From NCBI GenBank assembly GCA_023213395.1, contig CM041465.1, positions 139,755,741-139,819,740 of the forward strand: a DNA stretch of 64,000 bases, given 5' to 3'. A program made the translations under genes and the position numbers. Shown one piece after another: positions 44,553 through 56,634 of the stretch (its first letter is position 1; every line of letters starts with the position of its first letter). Under the pieces are notes generated by a model. It was not told where the DNA came from. It saw only the letters and a program-made list of their open reading frames with translations, and did no database searches. The DNA is from Cycas panzhihuaensis (Eukaryota > Cycadophyta).

Positions 44553-46740
44553 TGTCATTTAAATATAATTTATATATTAGCCATCTTATTAGCCTATCAT
44601 TATTGTATAGATTGAGGTATATATATATTCGTGGAACCTTATCATATATTTAATAAAGTGTTTATCCTATTATATATTTATTAAGGCATTTATATAGAAT
44701 TTGATTAGCCACATAAGGAACAAGATGAGTCAAGGGGAAACAACTTATCTGTGTCTCACTCTCGTACCACTACCATGTAATATATATATGATACACCATT
44801 ACACTTCTTTACATCATGCTATTAACTTTCCATATAGTGGAAAAGAGGTGTATATATTACTTCTTGTCCCATTGCATGCCATTTCTCTATAGTTATGCCC
44901 ATGAATGGCCTTTTTCATCATATATCATATCATTTTCTATTTATGACCTAGCCACAACCTCCATCACCTCATACTATCTAACATTTGTATAATATTTCAT
45001 CTAAAGAAAAAGCCAATGATGAAATTTCCTTAAAAGACATTACCATGTAATATTCTTTATCAAAATACTTGAAAGAATGGGACTATTTAAATCCAACACA
45101 TAGGAAAGATATGTCAAAATTTGAATATATTAAACTACATTTACTATGTTTACTAAATTAAAAAATTAAAGAAAATTTTGGTATTTCGCAGTTTTATGGT
45201 TTAAATAAATATGTTGTTAAATGGTTATAAGAATTAGAATATTTTTTCCTACTTCAAAATAATATAAACAATGAGGAAAAAATATTATATGTTGCATTAT
45301 ATATATATATAATGACATTCAACTAGTAATAAAAGTGGTCATAAGAATAAGAAAATAAAATCATAAAACTATAACATGGGAACTATTTTTAATATCATTT
45401 AAAAATCATTTTAAAGATGACACCATTATTACTAAGGTACAAACTTTAGATACTCAACTTGCTATTGAATAAAGCCCTAGAGAAAATCTAGTAATATCAA
45501 AAGTAGATAAAGGAATTAAGAAACCCCCTCACTAAGTGTTATTTAAATATCAACCAAAACTAGATTCATCTCTAAAACTAATAAGCCTCAAAGACACACT
45601 AATATTGACAATAATAAAAAAGGAAAAAGAGGGAGTAAACTAAGAGTTAATAAGTATTCAACAAGATACATATAAAAAAATATTAATGAATTCAATAAAC
45701 AACCAAGAGGGTGGTATCAAGCTATATGAAATTCCATAAAATTAAAGCAATCAAATACTTGTAATAGAAAATTAGGTTACAAGTGCAGAAATAAAAAAAA
45801 TCAAATCATGATAAAAATGAATATATCATTGAAAATTGGATAACTCATAAAATAACTAATATATTTCATGTATCTGCTAAAATCCATATTCAATCTAGAA
45901 ATAGATATCAATCTAAGCTACCACTTTCACCTATAGATATGGACCATAATTAGAAAGTTCAAAAAAGAACACCTTTGCATGCAAATGAAGATAACAACTA
46001 AAGAATTTAGAAACAAAATATCCCTACTCTTCACCTCATTTCTAGGTTTCTACGTTTCTACTAAAGATGTCAATAGTAAATATGAACCTAATGAAAGAAT
46101 ATCTTCCCAAGTTCTTCTATCAAACAATAAACTATCCAACAAAGAATTACCTTTCAATACTAATAATAATAAATATGGTATACCTACCAATGATAAAAAA
46201 TTAAGATTAATAACTAACGATGCCAGATCAAAAGAGTCAACCAAAGGTAGCAATATAAATATCAAGTATACAAAAAGGATCTAATAATATTATTACTTTA
46301 GGATCATCCAATTACTATCACTTGTCCTAGAACTATGATCAATACTCCTTTATTCCCTTAAAAGTTATAGAAATTATGTTAGATATCTTCATAACCCAAA
46401 TTTAAAATATGACAAAAAATTGACAAAAATCTCTAGAAATTAATATATCTAATCATAATTTTAAGTGGAGGATTCCTTAAGATATCTTAATAGAAATCCA
46501 TTTAATAAATAAGTATACCATGCCACCATCACAAAGTCAAAAGTCTTATCAAAGTAGAGTGGTCTATAATGCTATGTTTTAATAAAAGATTAATCAAAAT
46601 CTAGGAGAAAGCATCTTTTGGACCATATATTCAAAACTTCTTTTATGACTTAAATCAACACATGAATTTCATAAATTTATATGACATTAAGTTGCTCATG
46701 TGAGGACTATTCTATTTTAGTAACCTTCGAGAATGAAGCC
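44550..46740 (+). pseudogene. Element D interior, right part, unassigned coding-like traces
   Basis: Short open stretches such as EWDYLNPTHRKDMSKFEY (about 45078-45130) and a 101-codon frame at 45979-46284 (Asn/Lys/Ser-rich) occur. None matches a family I know. By position this would be the pol/3' region of D. An alternative is AT-rich chance coding. Confidence 0.3.
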
Positions 46741-46744
46741 TTTT

Positions 46745-46758
46745 AAGAGGGGAGATCT
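46745..46758 (+). other. Polypurine tract of element D
   Basis: AAGAGGGGAGATCT immediately before the 3' LTR. Confidence 0.75.
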
Positions 46759-46986
46759 TATAATGACCCTAAATAATATAATTAGGCATTAAAGGATAAT
46801 AATAAAGGGTGATGTTTATTAATGATGAGTCACACCCCTTCATACAGGCAATATGAATATAAAATTTGTTATAAACATTTAACCATTAGTTGAATAATAT
46901 AATCAAATATTATATCTATAAATATTTTAAGGTCTTTGATCAAACTTTTTTCTTATTTACGAGTATGACTAGATAAGGTTACCTCA
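46759..46986 (+). repeat. 3' LTR of element D
   Basis: 228 bp, starts TATAATGACC (TG start mutated) and ends ACCTCA, followed by AACTC. Confidence 0.9.
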
Positions 46987-46991
46987 AACTC

Positions 46992-47155
46992 ACTTGTAAA
47001 AGCATAACTTACTAAGCAATAATAATCTTAATAGAGACAGCCTCCTTTTCTATTATAAGAAGGGAACATTTATAGGAAATCCTCCTTGACCCTAGCAACA
47101 TCAAACTATAGCTTGTGTCTATCCTCTAACTTATAATTTCCTTATAAGTAATTAA
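46992..47155. other. Spacer between the two nests
   Basis: Short AT-rich host sequence between the target duplications of elements D and E; nothing recognised. Confidence 0.4.
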
Positions 47156-47160
47156 AAAGG

Positions 47161-47500
47161 TATTAAAATAAATAATTTATAAATAATAAATAAGTATAAA
47201 AGAATGAATGAGGTGTATAAGATAAGCAATAAATAATCATAAGATGGGGTATATAATTATACAAAAGATAATAAGTAGTGGAAAATGATCATCTCAAAAT
47301 ATTATATTAAGAATGAACATATACTTATAGTTCAAGGTCACCTCATGATTAACCAATTACTTTTGAGAATCCTTATAAGGACATATGTATATCTTGCATA
47401 ACTCTTTATAAGTGTACATGTATTTACACTTATATATGAGAGAGTTTATATAAGAAAGGGGTTTTATGTTTATGAATTAAATATTACACAATATCTAACC
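47161..47500 (-). repeat. 3' LTR of element E
   Basis: 340 bp. A TATA-like box (TATATAAA on -) lies at 47445-47452 and at 63680-63687 in the other copy. Confidence 0.88.
47445..47452 (-). promoter_or_regulatory. Probable TATA box of the element E LTR
   Basis: TATATAAA on -, inside the longest block conserved between both LTR copies. Inferred from position only. Confidence 0.4.
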
Positions 47501-48140
47501 CTTCCCTTTAATGTTTAATTCATAAACAAGAAAAAAAATTTATCATCATAGTTAGAAATTTTGTCTTCTCAAATTACCACTAAGAAAAGAGAAATATAAG
47601 ATTTTAAAATTGATCATCTTTATATGAGCAAGCACCACCACTTGTAAAGAAATAATTACAATACAAACTCCTCTATTAATAAAACTTTAATAAAAAAGGA
47701 TAACTTATGTCTATATGAAATAACTACCATTTGGCAAACAATATAGATATCTAGCCACTATAGTTGTTAGTCTAGTAGGAAGTGCTTTGGATATATGGTT
47801 CACTGGTTGAACAACATCAAATAACTATGTCTAAGAATAGGCCAAACTACTTAGCTAGAAAGAAATTATAGATGGGGGGATAAGAGTAGCCTTGATAATT
47901 ATATGTCATACTTCTTGTCAAATATGGTTCCCATATTGACTTAATCTAACATATAGTCTTCAATTTTAATGTCGGTCTACTTTTGAAATCAAAGCAACTT
48001 TAATAAATCTCTAAACTCAAATAAATTTCTCCAAACCATAAACTCTAATAAACCTCTATAGACTCCAATACAAATAAACTCCCTAAATTCCATAATTAAT
48101 TAATAAATAACAAGTTATAAAAAAGAGATTCAACATAACC
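47501..48140 (-). other. Element E interior, left part, with PPT
   Basis: AAAGGGAAG on - at about 47501-47510 is the polypurine tract. The remainder to AAATC (48141-48145, target duplication of element G) is AT-rich non-coding. Confidence 0.55.
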
Positions 48141-48145
48141 AAATC

Positions 48146-48349
48146 TATTGAGATCAAATATGTAATTAAACAAACAAGCAAAAACTACCAGGATCAAAAT
48201 GGTATCATAAGAAACCTTTAATAAAATAGAATAAAATATTACAATGTACAATATATTTATACACCCATTAAATAGGTGAAAAAATAATTATTTATAGTTT
48301 GACCAAAAATACCAAAACAATAAATGTACATTACATTAATTTTCTAACA
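48146..48349 (-). repeat. 3' LTR of element G
   Basis: On + TATTGAGATC to TTTTCTAACA; aligned end to end with the right copy. Confidence 0.93.
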
Positions 48350-48365
48350 CTCCCCCATAATGCAC
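48350..48365 (-). other. Polypurine tract of element G
   Basis: On - TATGGGGGAG directly before the 3' LTR. Confidence 0.8.
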
Positions 48366-48369
48366 ATTT

Positions 48370-49005
48370 GGTAAAACTCCCAAGTCTTCCTTAAATTTGT
48401 AATGTTTGATCTTTCACAATGCCTTTATAAATATATTAATAATTTAATCTTATGTTCTGTAATGAATAAGTTTAATTTAACCTTCTTGAATTAAGTCTCA
48501 AATATAGTGATACTTAACCTCAAATGTATTTTATTCTTGTATGTAAGACTAGATTCTTTGATATTTGAATTATACTTTGAATATCACAATAAATCACTAT
48601 AGGATCATTTTGATTTTGATGGAGATCTTCAAGTGGTCTTCTAATCTAGACTACTTCTCAACTTGTTATTTCAACTACTTTGTATTCTACCTCTATTCTA
48701 GATAATAAAATGGTGGATTGTTTCTTTGTATTCTAAGATATTTCTATTGAACCAATGTTGAGCACATAACCAGTGATAAATTTTCTATCTTTTATGTCGT
48801 TAGCTAAATCTACATCAGAATACCTAACAAATCTGCAATCACTTGATGAATTATAATGTAGTCCATGATTGATTGTTCCTTTAATATATTTGAGAATTCT
48901 TTTTATTACATTCCATTATTCTTGCTTAAGATTAGTCATAAACCTTGAAGTCAAATTCACTACATATGCTATATCTGATCTTCTATTTGTTAAGTAAATG
49001 AGATT
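48370..49005 (-). pseudogene. Copia RNase H (element G)
   Basis: On -, DLANDIKDRKFITGYVLNIG, STILLSRIEVEYKVV and the following blocks match Copia RNase H (DWA.D..DR+S.TGY.F..G; V.LSS.EAEY). The Trp of DWA is changed and several codons are stops. Confidence 0.78.
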
Positions 49006-49009
49006 TCCA

Positions 49010-49463
49010 GTCAACTAATGATATTGAGTAGGGTCAACTGATGTGGATTCTTCATGTTTACTTAGCTTTAATCCAACTTCAATAAGAGTGGCACATGAAT
49101 TATAATTACTCATGTTGAATTTTCTTAAAATATCCATAGAATATTTGCTTTGTAACATATGTATTCCACTTTTATCTTGCCATACTTTAATTCCAAGAAA
49201 ATAATGCAATTATCTTAAATCTATCATCTCAAATTTAGCATTCATATCACTTTTAAATTCTCGGAGTAACTTATCATTGTTACCAGTATAAATTAAATCA
49301 TCAATATAAATTGCTATAATAAAAATAGAGTTACTTGTAGTTTTTACATATAGATTTGAATCTCAATTACTTCTTTGAAAACCCTTGTCCTTAAAGTACT
49401 TCTCAATTCTTATGTATCATACTCTTAGTTCTTCTTTTAATCCATATAGTGCTTTCTTTAATA
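49010..49463 (-). pseudogene. Copia RT, C-terminal part (element G)
   Basis: [10 protein letters not shown] opens at the insertion junction, then IIAIYIDDLIYTGN with the catalytic YIDD at 49298-49309. MHYFLGIKVWQDKSGIHMLQ and YSMDILRKFNMSN close the domain (49015-49209). The N-terminal part lies at 56927-57260. Confidence 0.88.
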
Positions 49464-49754
49464 TAAAGGATTGAGGGCATAGCATAATAGAATTATAAGC
49501 TCCTATTGATGAACATAGTAATATTTCCAAATAAAAGATGGTGTAGATAACATCGTTGGGTCATAAGACCCTATATTTATAGCCAAGGCATCGGGAAAAC
49601 CTACCATCAACTGACACTATTATTAAGAAATATTATTTAAAAATAAATATAAAAAATACTTACACGTTAGGTGATGTTAATTGCTAATAGCCCTGTGGCA
49701 TTCTAAAGAATTATACACACTCTTTAATATAGTAAATAAACATTATCTCTAGCA
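49464..49754 (-). repeat. 3' LTR of element F
   Basis: On + TAAAGGATTGAGG to TCTCTAGCA. The PPT lies at 49755-49764 (minus, GGGGGAGAA). Confidence 0.92.
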
Positions 49755-49829
49755 TTCTCCCCCATAATATTCATTTTGTATAACTACAAACTTATCTCTG
49801 AACTTATGAAATTTGATTTTTCTAAGTGC

Positions 49830-50360
49830 CTTTGTAAATATATCTACCACCTATTCTTTAGTGCTATAGTAGGCCGATTCTATTTCTCCTACCTAAAATA
49901 ATTCCCTTATGAAATGATACTAGGTTTCAATGTGCTTTATTCTTCCATGGAATACTAGATCACATATCATTTGTATTATTCTCTAGTTGTCACACCAAAT
50001 TTTAGTAGGACCATTTTGCATTACTTAAAGATTATGAAGTAAATGTCATATCCATACTGTTTTACATGCACTTGCTATTCCTATTTTATATTATGATTCT
50101 ATAGTAGACAAAGAGATTGTATTTTATTTCTTGGTACTCCAAGCTATGTAGGTTGATCCCAAACTAAATATATACCCTAATGTAGACTTCCTTCCATCAA
50201 CATATCCTGCCTAATCTAAATCTATATACCCAATTAAGCTAAAATTTGCTGAAGGTTTATAGTAAAACCCAAAATTTATTATTCTTTTTAGATATATAAG
50301 AATTCTTTTAGCAACTTGTCAATATATAGTCTTAGGATCATATATGAATCATAACATAAT
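49830..50360 (-). pseudogene. Copia RNase H (element F)
   Basis: On -, GYIDLDQAGYVDGRKSTLGY matches DADWAGD..DRKST.GY, and STKK..TISLSTIES the next block. Trp and some catalytic neighbours are changed; stops present. Confidence 0.8.
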
Positions 50361-50369
50361 TCTAACTGA

Positions 50370-51200
50370 ATGCATAATGTTTGGTCATGTTGATGTTAAG
50401 TAAATCAAGCTTCCAATCAATTATATATAGAGTGTAGGATTAACTAAACCAAAATAATCAAGTTTAGATAATTTAACTCTAACTTTTGCTAGTGTAGCTA
50501 ATGCCTTGCAATCATTCATCTTGAATTTTTGAAGTAATCCTAAGGTATACTTTCTTTGAGATAAATATACCATATTTATCTTGCCAAACTTCCAATCTTA
50601 GGAAATAGTATATAAGACCTAAGTCTATCATCTTGAATTCTTCACACATATCTTCCTTAAATTTTTATGATAATTTGGAGTCATTTCTTGTATAGACTAA
50701 GTCATCAATGTACAATCCCATGATGAGTATAGAATCTCCCTCAATTTTGATATATAAATTGGGATATAACTAGATTCTTTTGAATCCTTGATCTCTGAAG
50801 TATTTGTTGATCCTAGAGTACCAAGTTCTAGGTGCTTGTTTAAGTCCATATAGGGCCTTTTTGAGTTTATATACTTTGTCTTCTTTTCCCTTGACTTCAA
50901 AACCTTTTGGCTGATTAACATATATTTCTTCTTCAATGTAACCATTTAGAAATATACTTTTAAAATCCATTTGGTGGATATTCCATCCCTTTTAAGTTGC
51001 TAGATTTAGCATCATATGAATTGTTTCCATTATTATAATAGAAGAAAATATTTCATTATAATTAATCCCTTCTTTTTTAGCATAACCCTTGACTGCTAAC
51101 CTTACTTTGTATTTATCCATTGAGCCATCTGACTTGAACTTAGTCTTATAGATCCATTTTATCATAATAGCTTTCTTATTTAGAGGTAGATCAACTAGCT
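50370..51200 (-). pseudogene. Copia reverse transcriptase (element F)
   Basis: On -, [20 protein letters not shown] (about 50910-50970), [20 protein letters not shown], and the catalytic YIDDLVYT with YIDD at about 50701-50712. IMGLYIDD is the usual ..LYVDD. Upstream (51060-51190) is the W..KTK-like RT opening. A frameshift near 50770 splits the open stretches. Confidence 0.88.
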
Positions 51201-51209
51201 CCTAAGTTT

Positions 51210-51690
51210 CATTCTTGACGATAGTGTTATGTTTATCTTACATGACATTCTTCCATTCATCCTTGGTATTTTCCTCTTCAAAGGTGTGAAGCTCATGGCA
51301 TTCCATGACTTGGCTTATTAAAGCAAAATTAACTCTATTTGAGCATGTGGATCTCCTTTTAAAATTGTTGTCTAGCATATTCATTGGGTCATGTTATCTT
51401 TGAACCCACTTTGGAATATTTTGAGTAGATGTGGATGGTCCTACTTCATTAGAACTTGATTTATTTAATGTTGGCATATGTGAAGACATATTTATTGATA
51501 TGGGATATGAATCAAATTCCATGATGAGATTCTTTCCTTTGTCCTTCTCAATTTCTACCTTATAATAATAATCTTTTTTGAAGATAATATCTCTATTCAT
51601 AATGATTTTTCTTTATTTAGGATCATAGAGGTTATAGGATTTGGAAACATAATAATATCCTATAAATATATGTAGTGATTTTATCATCGC
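51210..51690 (-). pseudogene. Integrase-RT spacer (element F)
   Basis: Contains an open stretch at 51394-51600, RDIIFKKDYYYKV (the conserved RDV.F.E block after integrase), then a Ser/Asn/Thr-rich linker ending IPKWVQR. No catalytic function. Confidence 0.6.
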
Positions 51691-51699
51691 ATTTTGTTC

Positions 51700-52330
51700 T
51701 CTTTTACTTTGGAACATGAGCAAATGCAAAGCATCTAAATACTCTTAAATGATGTATGCTTGGTTTGTATCCAGTATAAGCTTCTTTTAATGTAACCCAC
51801 CTAAGGGATTTAGTGATATACTTATTTAATAAATAGACTATAGTGTAAATAGCTTCTTCACAAAGTTCATGGCCTAATTTCTTATCTTTGAGTATGCAAC
51901 TAACCATTTCAACTATGGTGCAATTCTTTCTTTTAGCTACTCCATTTTGTTGTGGAGTGTAAGGACTAGTATACTATCTTTTGATGCCATAATAAGTATA
52001 ATAAGCATTAAATTCATTAAAGATAAACTCTCCCCTATTATCTAATCTTAGGGAGAGTATTTTATGTCCACTTTACTTTTCCATAAAGGTTTTAAAGTCT
52101 ATAAAACATTGGAATATATCTAATTTTAACTTCAAGAAATATATTCAAGTTTTCCTTATAAAATCATCAGTGAAGGTAATGAAGTATCTCGCTCCACCTA
52201 CAGATTGAACATCCATAGGACCACACAAGTCTATATAGAATAATTGAAATGGACCTTTAGCTCTAGAGCTTCCATCTATAAAGATTTCTTTATATTGTTT
52301 ATCAAGAAGATGCCCCTCATATATTTCTTT
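51700..52330 (-). pseudogene. Copia integrase (element F)
   Basis: LCGPMDVQSVGGARYF, FTDDFIRKT (first Asp) and LRLDNRGEF (second Asp). The third block reads YTPQQNGVAKRKNCTIVEM: the catalytic Glu of NGVAERKNRTI is Lys and the Arg is Cys, each one transition away. IYTIVYLLNKYITKSL and HLRVFRCFAFAHVPK follow. Inactive by this substitution alone. Confidence 0.9.
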
Positions 52331-52379
52331 ATCTGTTTCAATTAGAGGTAATCATTCTACCATGTTTATTTTTTTCATT

Positions 52380-52860
52380 AGGGCCAAACTCCCATAGTTT
52401 AGATGGACAAATATTTTATGCCACATATCACTATTAGTTTTGGTGGAGGTCTTTAATGCATAGTTGTAAGATAGAGGAATGACTAGTTTAAATAGCCTGA
52501 TACTAGTCATTTTACCTTTAGCTACAACTACTTTATTTTTCTTCTTATCCTTAATGATACAATGACCATTGTAAAAAATGAGCTTATAATCTTATTCCAT
52601 CATTTGACCTACTTATAGTATATTCTTCTTGAGTGCTAAGATATGGAGGACATCATTAACGTATCTAATCTCTTCTAAGTCTATGGTGATAAAGACATTA
52701 CATATGCCACTAGATTCATGAGTTGTATTGTCAACAAATATAATTCTCCCTCTCTTGGTCTTATCAATAGTTTTGAATGTTTCTTCCTTGTGTGCAATGT
52801 GGGTTAAGAACCCTAAATCTACGTACCAACTATCCTCTTCTTCATTAGAAATAAGGCTTA
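52380..52860 (-). pseudogene. Copia protease and pre-integrase region (element F)
   Basis: WYVDLGFLTHIAHKEETF is the protease active-site stretch (usual W..DSG.S.H......F), with Ser changed to Leu. DLEEIRYVNDVLHILALKKN is the ..V..V.+VP.L..NL block. WHKIFVHLNYGSLALM is the H..HLN zinc-binding part of pre-integrase. Confidence 0.8.
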
Positions 52861-52939
52861 ATAAGAATAAATGATTATTATCCCTATTTTCAATGGTTGT
52901 ATTGGCACTTCCTCTTGGTGGATGGCCATTTTTAGTAAA

Positions 52940-54064
52940 TCACCTTTCTATAGCGTGTCCAATCCTATGGCAATATGATCATTAAATAGGTTCTCTACTT
53001 CTTTGGCTAAGACTTCTATTTATGGAGATTTCTCTACCTTTAGAGGTTGTTGTTCCTCTTTCTAGATATGGGCCTTGACTTTGGCCTTGAAAGTCATTTT
53101 GGCAATATTGATTAGGTCCTTGATAGTTATTACCATGATTTTAGTCTTGGAAGTTATTTTAACAATGTAGATTGGGTCCTTGATAACTACTTTGGCCTTG
53201 GCAATAATTGTGGCAATGACGACATTGACTAGACTCTTGATATCTCCCCTAATTATGGAAATCATTCTAACTTACGTACCTTTGGCTTGAACCTTGATCT
53301 CTTTGATGTGAGGCTTGATATCTAGGTTTTTTTTCTTAATATGTATCTTACCTTTGGTTTCTTTCTCTTCCCCTTAGGGGCTATTCCCTTACTCCAAAGC
53401 TTTAACCTTGGTTATTTGATTTGATTCTAGCCTTTATAGTAAAGGCATATTCCAGTGTCTCTTAGGCTCCTTTGTTCTCTTCCACAACAAGTAACATTAC
53501 ACTTAGTTATTCCACTTTGAGGGTTTTGAGATCTTTAGACACTTCAATGCTTATAGCAACTATTTTAAATCTCTTAATTTCTCCTACACATCTTAGAATC
53601 CTTTTAACTATCCGTTATTCAGTCAACACTGTACTAAGGGATCTTATTTTATTTATCAAGTCTTGGATCTTAGTTATGAATTTATTGATTCTTTCCATAG
53701 GTGACATTTTTAAGTTTTTAAACTTACTTCTAAGTGTTTGAAGTTTGGATGAGGTAGCTCCTTTATAGATTAATTTCAATATATCCCATGCTTCCTTATA
53801 TATGGTTGCTTCACTAACCCTTAGGAATATATGGTCCTCTAGGGCATAAAAAATAAGTGCTAAGGCTTAATTATCCTTCTTTACACATTCTCTATAGACT
53901 ATCTTATCATCTAAGGTGGAATTTTCTCTAAATCCATCAAAGCCTTCATCTACACATTCCCATATGTCTTTAGCTATAAAAATAGGTTTTATCCTCTTGC
54001 TCTAATTAAGGAAATTTGTTCTGCCAAATCTAGGAAGAATCATATTTCTAAGTGTTATTGCCAT
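52940..54064 (-). pseudogene. Copia gag, UBN2 type, with polar low-complexity insert (element F)
   Basis: Start at the ATG at 54064 (MAITLRNMILPRFGRTNF). It continues with DIWECVDEGF, VYRECVKKDN-stop-ALALI and ATIYKEAWDILKLIYKG (the A+EAWD.L helix). Then LQTLRSKFKNLKMSPMERIN and KFITKIQDLI, and the Leu-rich SKDLKTLKVE block. At 53050-53260 is a Gln/Asn/Tyr/Gly repeat-like tract. A zinc-knuckle remnant CHRIGHAIER lies near 52960-52990. Interrupted by stops. Confidence 0.85.
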
Positions 54065-55595
54065 TATAATTCAACTATGTTTTAGTGTCCCCCTAAAAGT
54101 TTTAAATTTATTTGTATCCTATCTACTTAGAGGGTTTCTAATCTAGAGTTCTAGGTATTAGGGTCTCAAAGGAAAGCTCTTGGTTACTATCTTATCTAAT
54201 AATGCCTACCCATAAGTGGCAAACTAAGGACCTAATATACTAGTACATGAGCACTAGGCTCTATATATCTCAATACACAGGTTGCTAAGAAGGCATAAGA
54301 CCCCCTTGATTTATTGGTCCACCTGCGTTAGTCTTATGCCTAGCAACATATTTAACATTAAGAGCTTAACCAACTAAGGTACTCACCTCCTTCAGATTTA
54401 GTTGCATCTCCAAACTCTGAAAAGATAAATGTGCTCCACCTCAGCCTGCTACTAAATACACTTGATAACCAATGGTTTCCTCAACAACTTAGAGCATATC
54501 GAAGGCATGTGTGGGGTGGTAACTTTAGGGGTCCTAATTATTCCCCTTATAAGGCTAGAAAATAAGGGCAATTTATTCATGAATTATCTTGTTAATGTGA
54601 AAAACATTAATATTAGATGTGGTCTTGTTTACAAACAATTTATTCCTTTTACCACTAATGAAAAACTTGAAATATGTGTAATAAAACAAAATAAAATCAA
54701 CTCAAATGGGATAAAATAAAGCCAAATAACTTTAAATGAAATAAGTGTAAAGGAAAGAGGTTTAGAATACTCTTTGTTTGTAAGGAATTACTCTAAAATG
54801 TTTACTTCCTTTTTAAGGGTAAACCTACATCAAAATCAATCAAAACTTGATTATAGGCTTAAATATTAAACTTAAATATGCTATCAATGGTTAGTACAAT
54901 AATAGATCATTAATATCCTTAAATAATTTTAAGAAATTACTTTAAAAATAATGAGGAATACTCAAGTAAGGATTAATTATATGGGTTAACTTTAGTAGCT
55001 TAAAATACCTATAAAATAGCTTCAAATAAATGTTGAACTAATTTTAAAGTGTAGAGCTCTGAGTCATCTTTTCAACAGTTTAGACTATTCAAAAAATGGA
55101 CTCCTGGTTCAAAGGTTATTAAGAAAATAACGCAAACACTTCGTTATGGCTGGAAATCAAAAGGAGGCACCTTAAGCCCCTTAGCAAGTTAGTCCTTAGT
55201 CACTATGTTACTATATATGACCACTTGTTGGGCTACAAAGAGGGCTACGAAATCCAAAAAATTATGAATTTTGGCCAAGTTTTTTAAAATCCAAATTTAT
55301 AAAATATGGCTTAATGGCTTTTAAATTTGCCCCTATTTTTGAAAAATAAGGTCATATGGGGCCTTAACGTGACTAGTAGCTAAAGGGTAGAGGGGGCTAA
55401 TGAATTTCAAAGATTATAAAATATAAGTAAATGATTTAAAATCTAAAAATATAAAAAAGAGTTTAATTTTATTTCACATTCATCCCTTTTATAAAAAACA
55501 CAGTTATGTGGAAAGGGCATATGACCACCAGCTAACTAATGGAGGGGGCTATGGATTTGAAGCACAATTTCATAATAATAATTTTTTTTAAATAA

Positions 55596-55632
<37 letters not shown>

Positions 55633-56620
55633 AAATATTAAAATAAATAAAATAAAATGCACAACTACACAAATATATAAAGTATTCACAATAAAAAAGA
55701 ATGATCAAATACTCCAAAGAAGATGAGGAGACCTCCAACAAGCTCATGGGCCTACCTAGAGTTTTCATTACTCTATTTAATTCAAATATGGATCTTGTAA
55801 ACAAGGATTACAAAGTGGAACTATTAGTTGATGGAAAAATAGTATAGAGATCTCCTAAAGGATAATGACTTACGACTCCTACTCCTTAGAAGAGTAGTGA
55901 AAGACCTAGATATAATGATAGAATCTGATATGCCAGGTGAAAATAAAATTAAAATCAAGCTTGAAAGATGAGTTACTTCTATGACTATATCAAATAAATT
56001 GGGAGACTAAAGCATTACACAGAGGTCATATGGCCTGAAAATGAATCAAAATAACTAGATGAGTTGTATAGAGAGCCAACAGAAGAGGGGTGACCCTCTT
56101 TAGGGCACTGCACTAAGAAAAAATAAGGGTAAAAAAATTATTTTCCAACTGGGCAGTGGGGTTTCAGTAGACAGAGAGAGTAAGTTAGTTTTTAGGAGCA
56201 AAATCTCAGCACCGGGGTGATAGTTTTCTAAATCGTCTACTTTATTATGATTTAGATTCAATAAGAATTGAAACAAGTAGTCATATGCTTATATTATATG
56301 AGTCTATTGAAGAGCACTAATATGCCAAAATCTAGTGATGCTAAAAATCCTAAAAGATAGGCTACAAAATCATTAAAAAAATGATGAAATATGTTTCAAA
56401 ACCTCAATAAATCTCTTCCAAAATACTACTATACTGCAAGTAACTAAAAATGCTATAAAAATTAATTAATAGATGGAGTATACAAAGTAATAATATAATA
56501 TCACATAAGTATGAGTAATATTAACATGAAAAACTATATAAAACTATTAAAAATTAAGAAAATATTTGAGATATATCATATAATATATTACCATGATGTT
56601 TTTTAGATCAAAAAAGTCAA
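54065..56620 (-). other. Leader of element F
   Basis: AT-rich, without domains. Includes an AT microsatellite at 55602-55629. At about 2.5 kb it is unusually long for a Copia leader, so it could hide a further decayed insertion; none identified. Confidence 0.5.
55602..55629. repeat. (TA)n microsatellite
   Basis: About 14 TA units in the leader of element F. Confidence 0.9.
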
Positions 56621-56632
56621 GATCTAATACCA
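56621..56632 (-). other. Primer binding site of element F
   Basis: On - TGGTATTAGATC, two changes from TGGTATCAGAGC, two bases from the LTR. Confidence 0.8.
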
Positions 56633-56634
56633 AA

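Larger units (their letters stand above)
20502..46986 (+). mobile_element. Element D: outermost LTR retrotransposon of the central nest
   Basis: Direct repeats 20502-20727 and 46759-46986 are clearly the same LTR (for example AATATAATTAGGCATTAAAGGAT in both). The flanks are a perfect 5-bp target duplication, AACTC (20497-20501 and 46987-46991). A primer site follows the left LTR and a purine tract precedes the right one, so it runs on +. Removing nested element C and the duplicated segment leaves roughly 4.7 kb, in which I recognise no gag or pol. It is a non-autonomous or fully decayed element. Confidence 0.9.

Noticed and set aside
44550-46740. Endogenous pararetrovirus (caulimovirid) sequence in element D
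   Set aside because: Considered because of unfamiliar coding-like traces, but no movement, coat or RT motif was seen, and the LTR, PBS, PPT and target duplication identify an LTR retrotransposon.
53472-53741. 89-codon plus-strand frame
   Set aside because: Antisense shadow of element F gag, which has clear UBN2 motifs on the minus strand.
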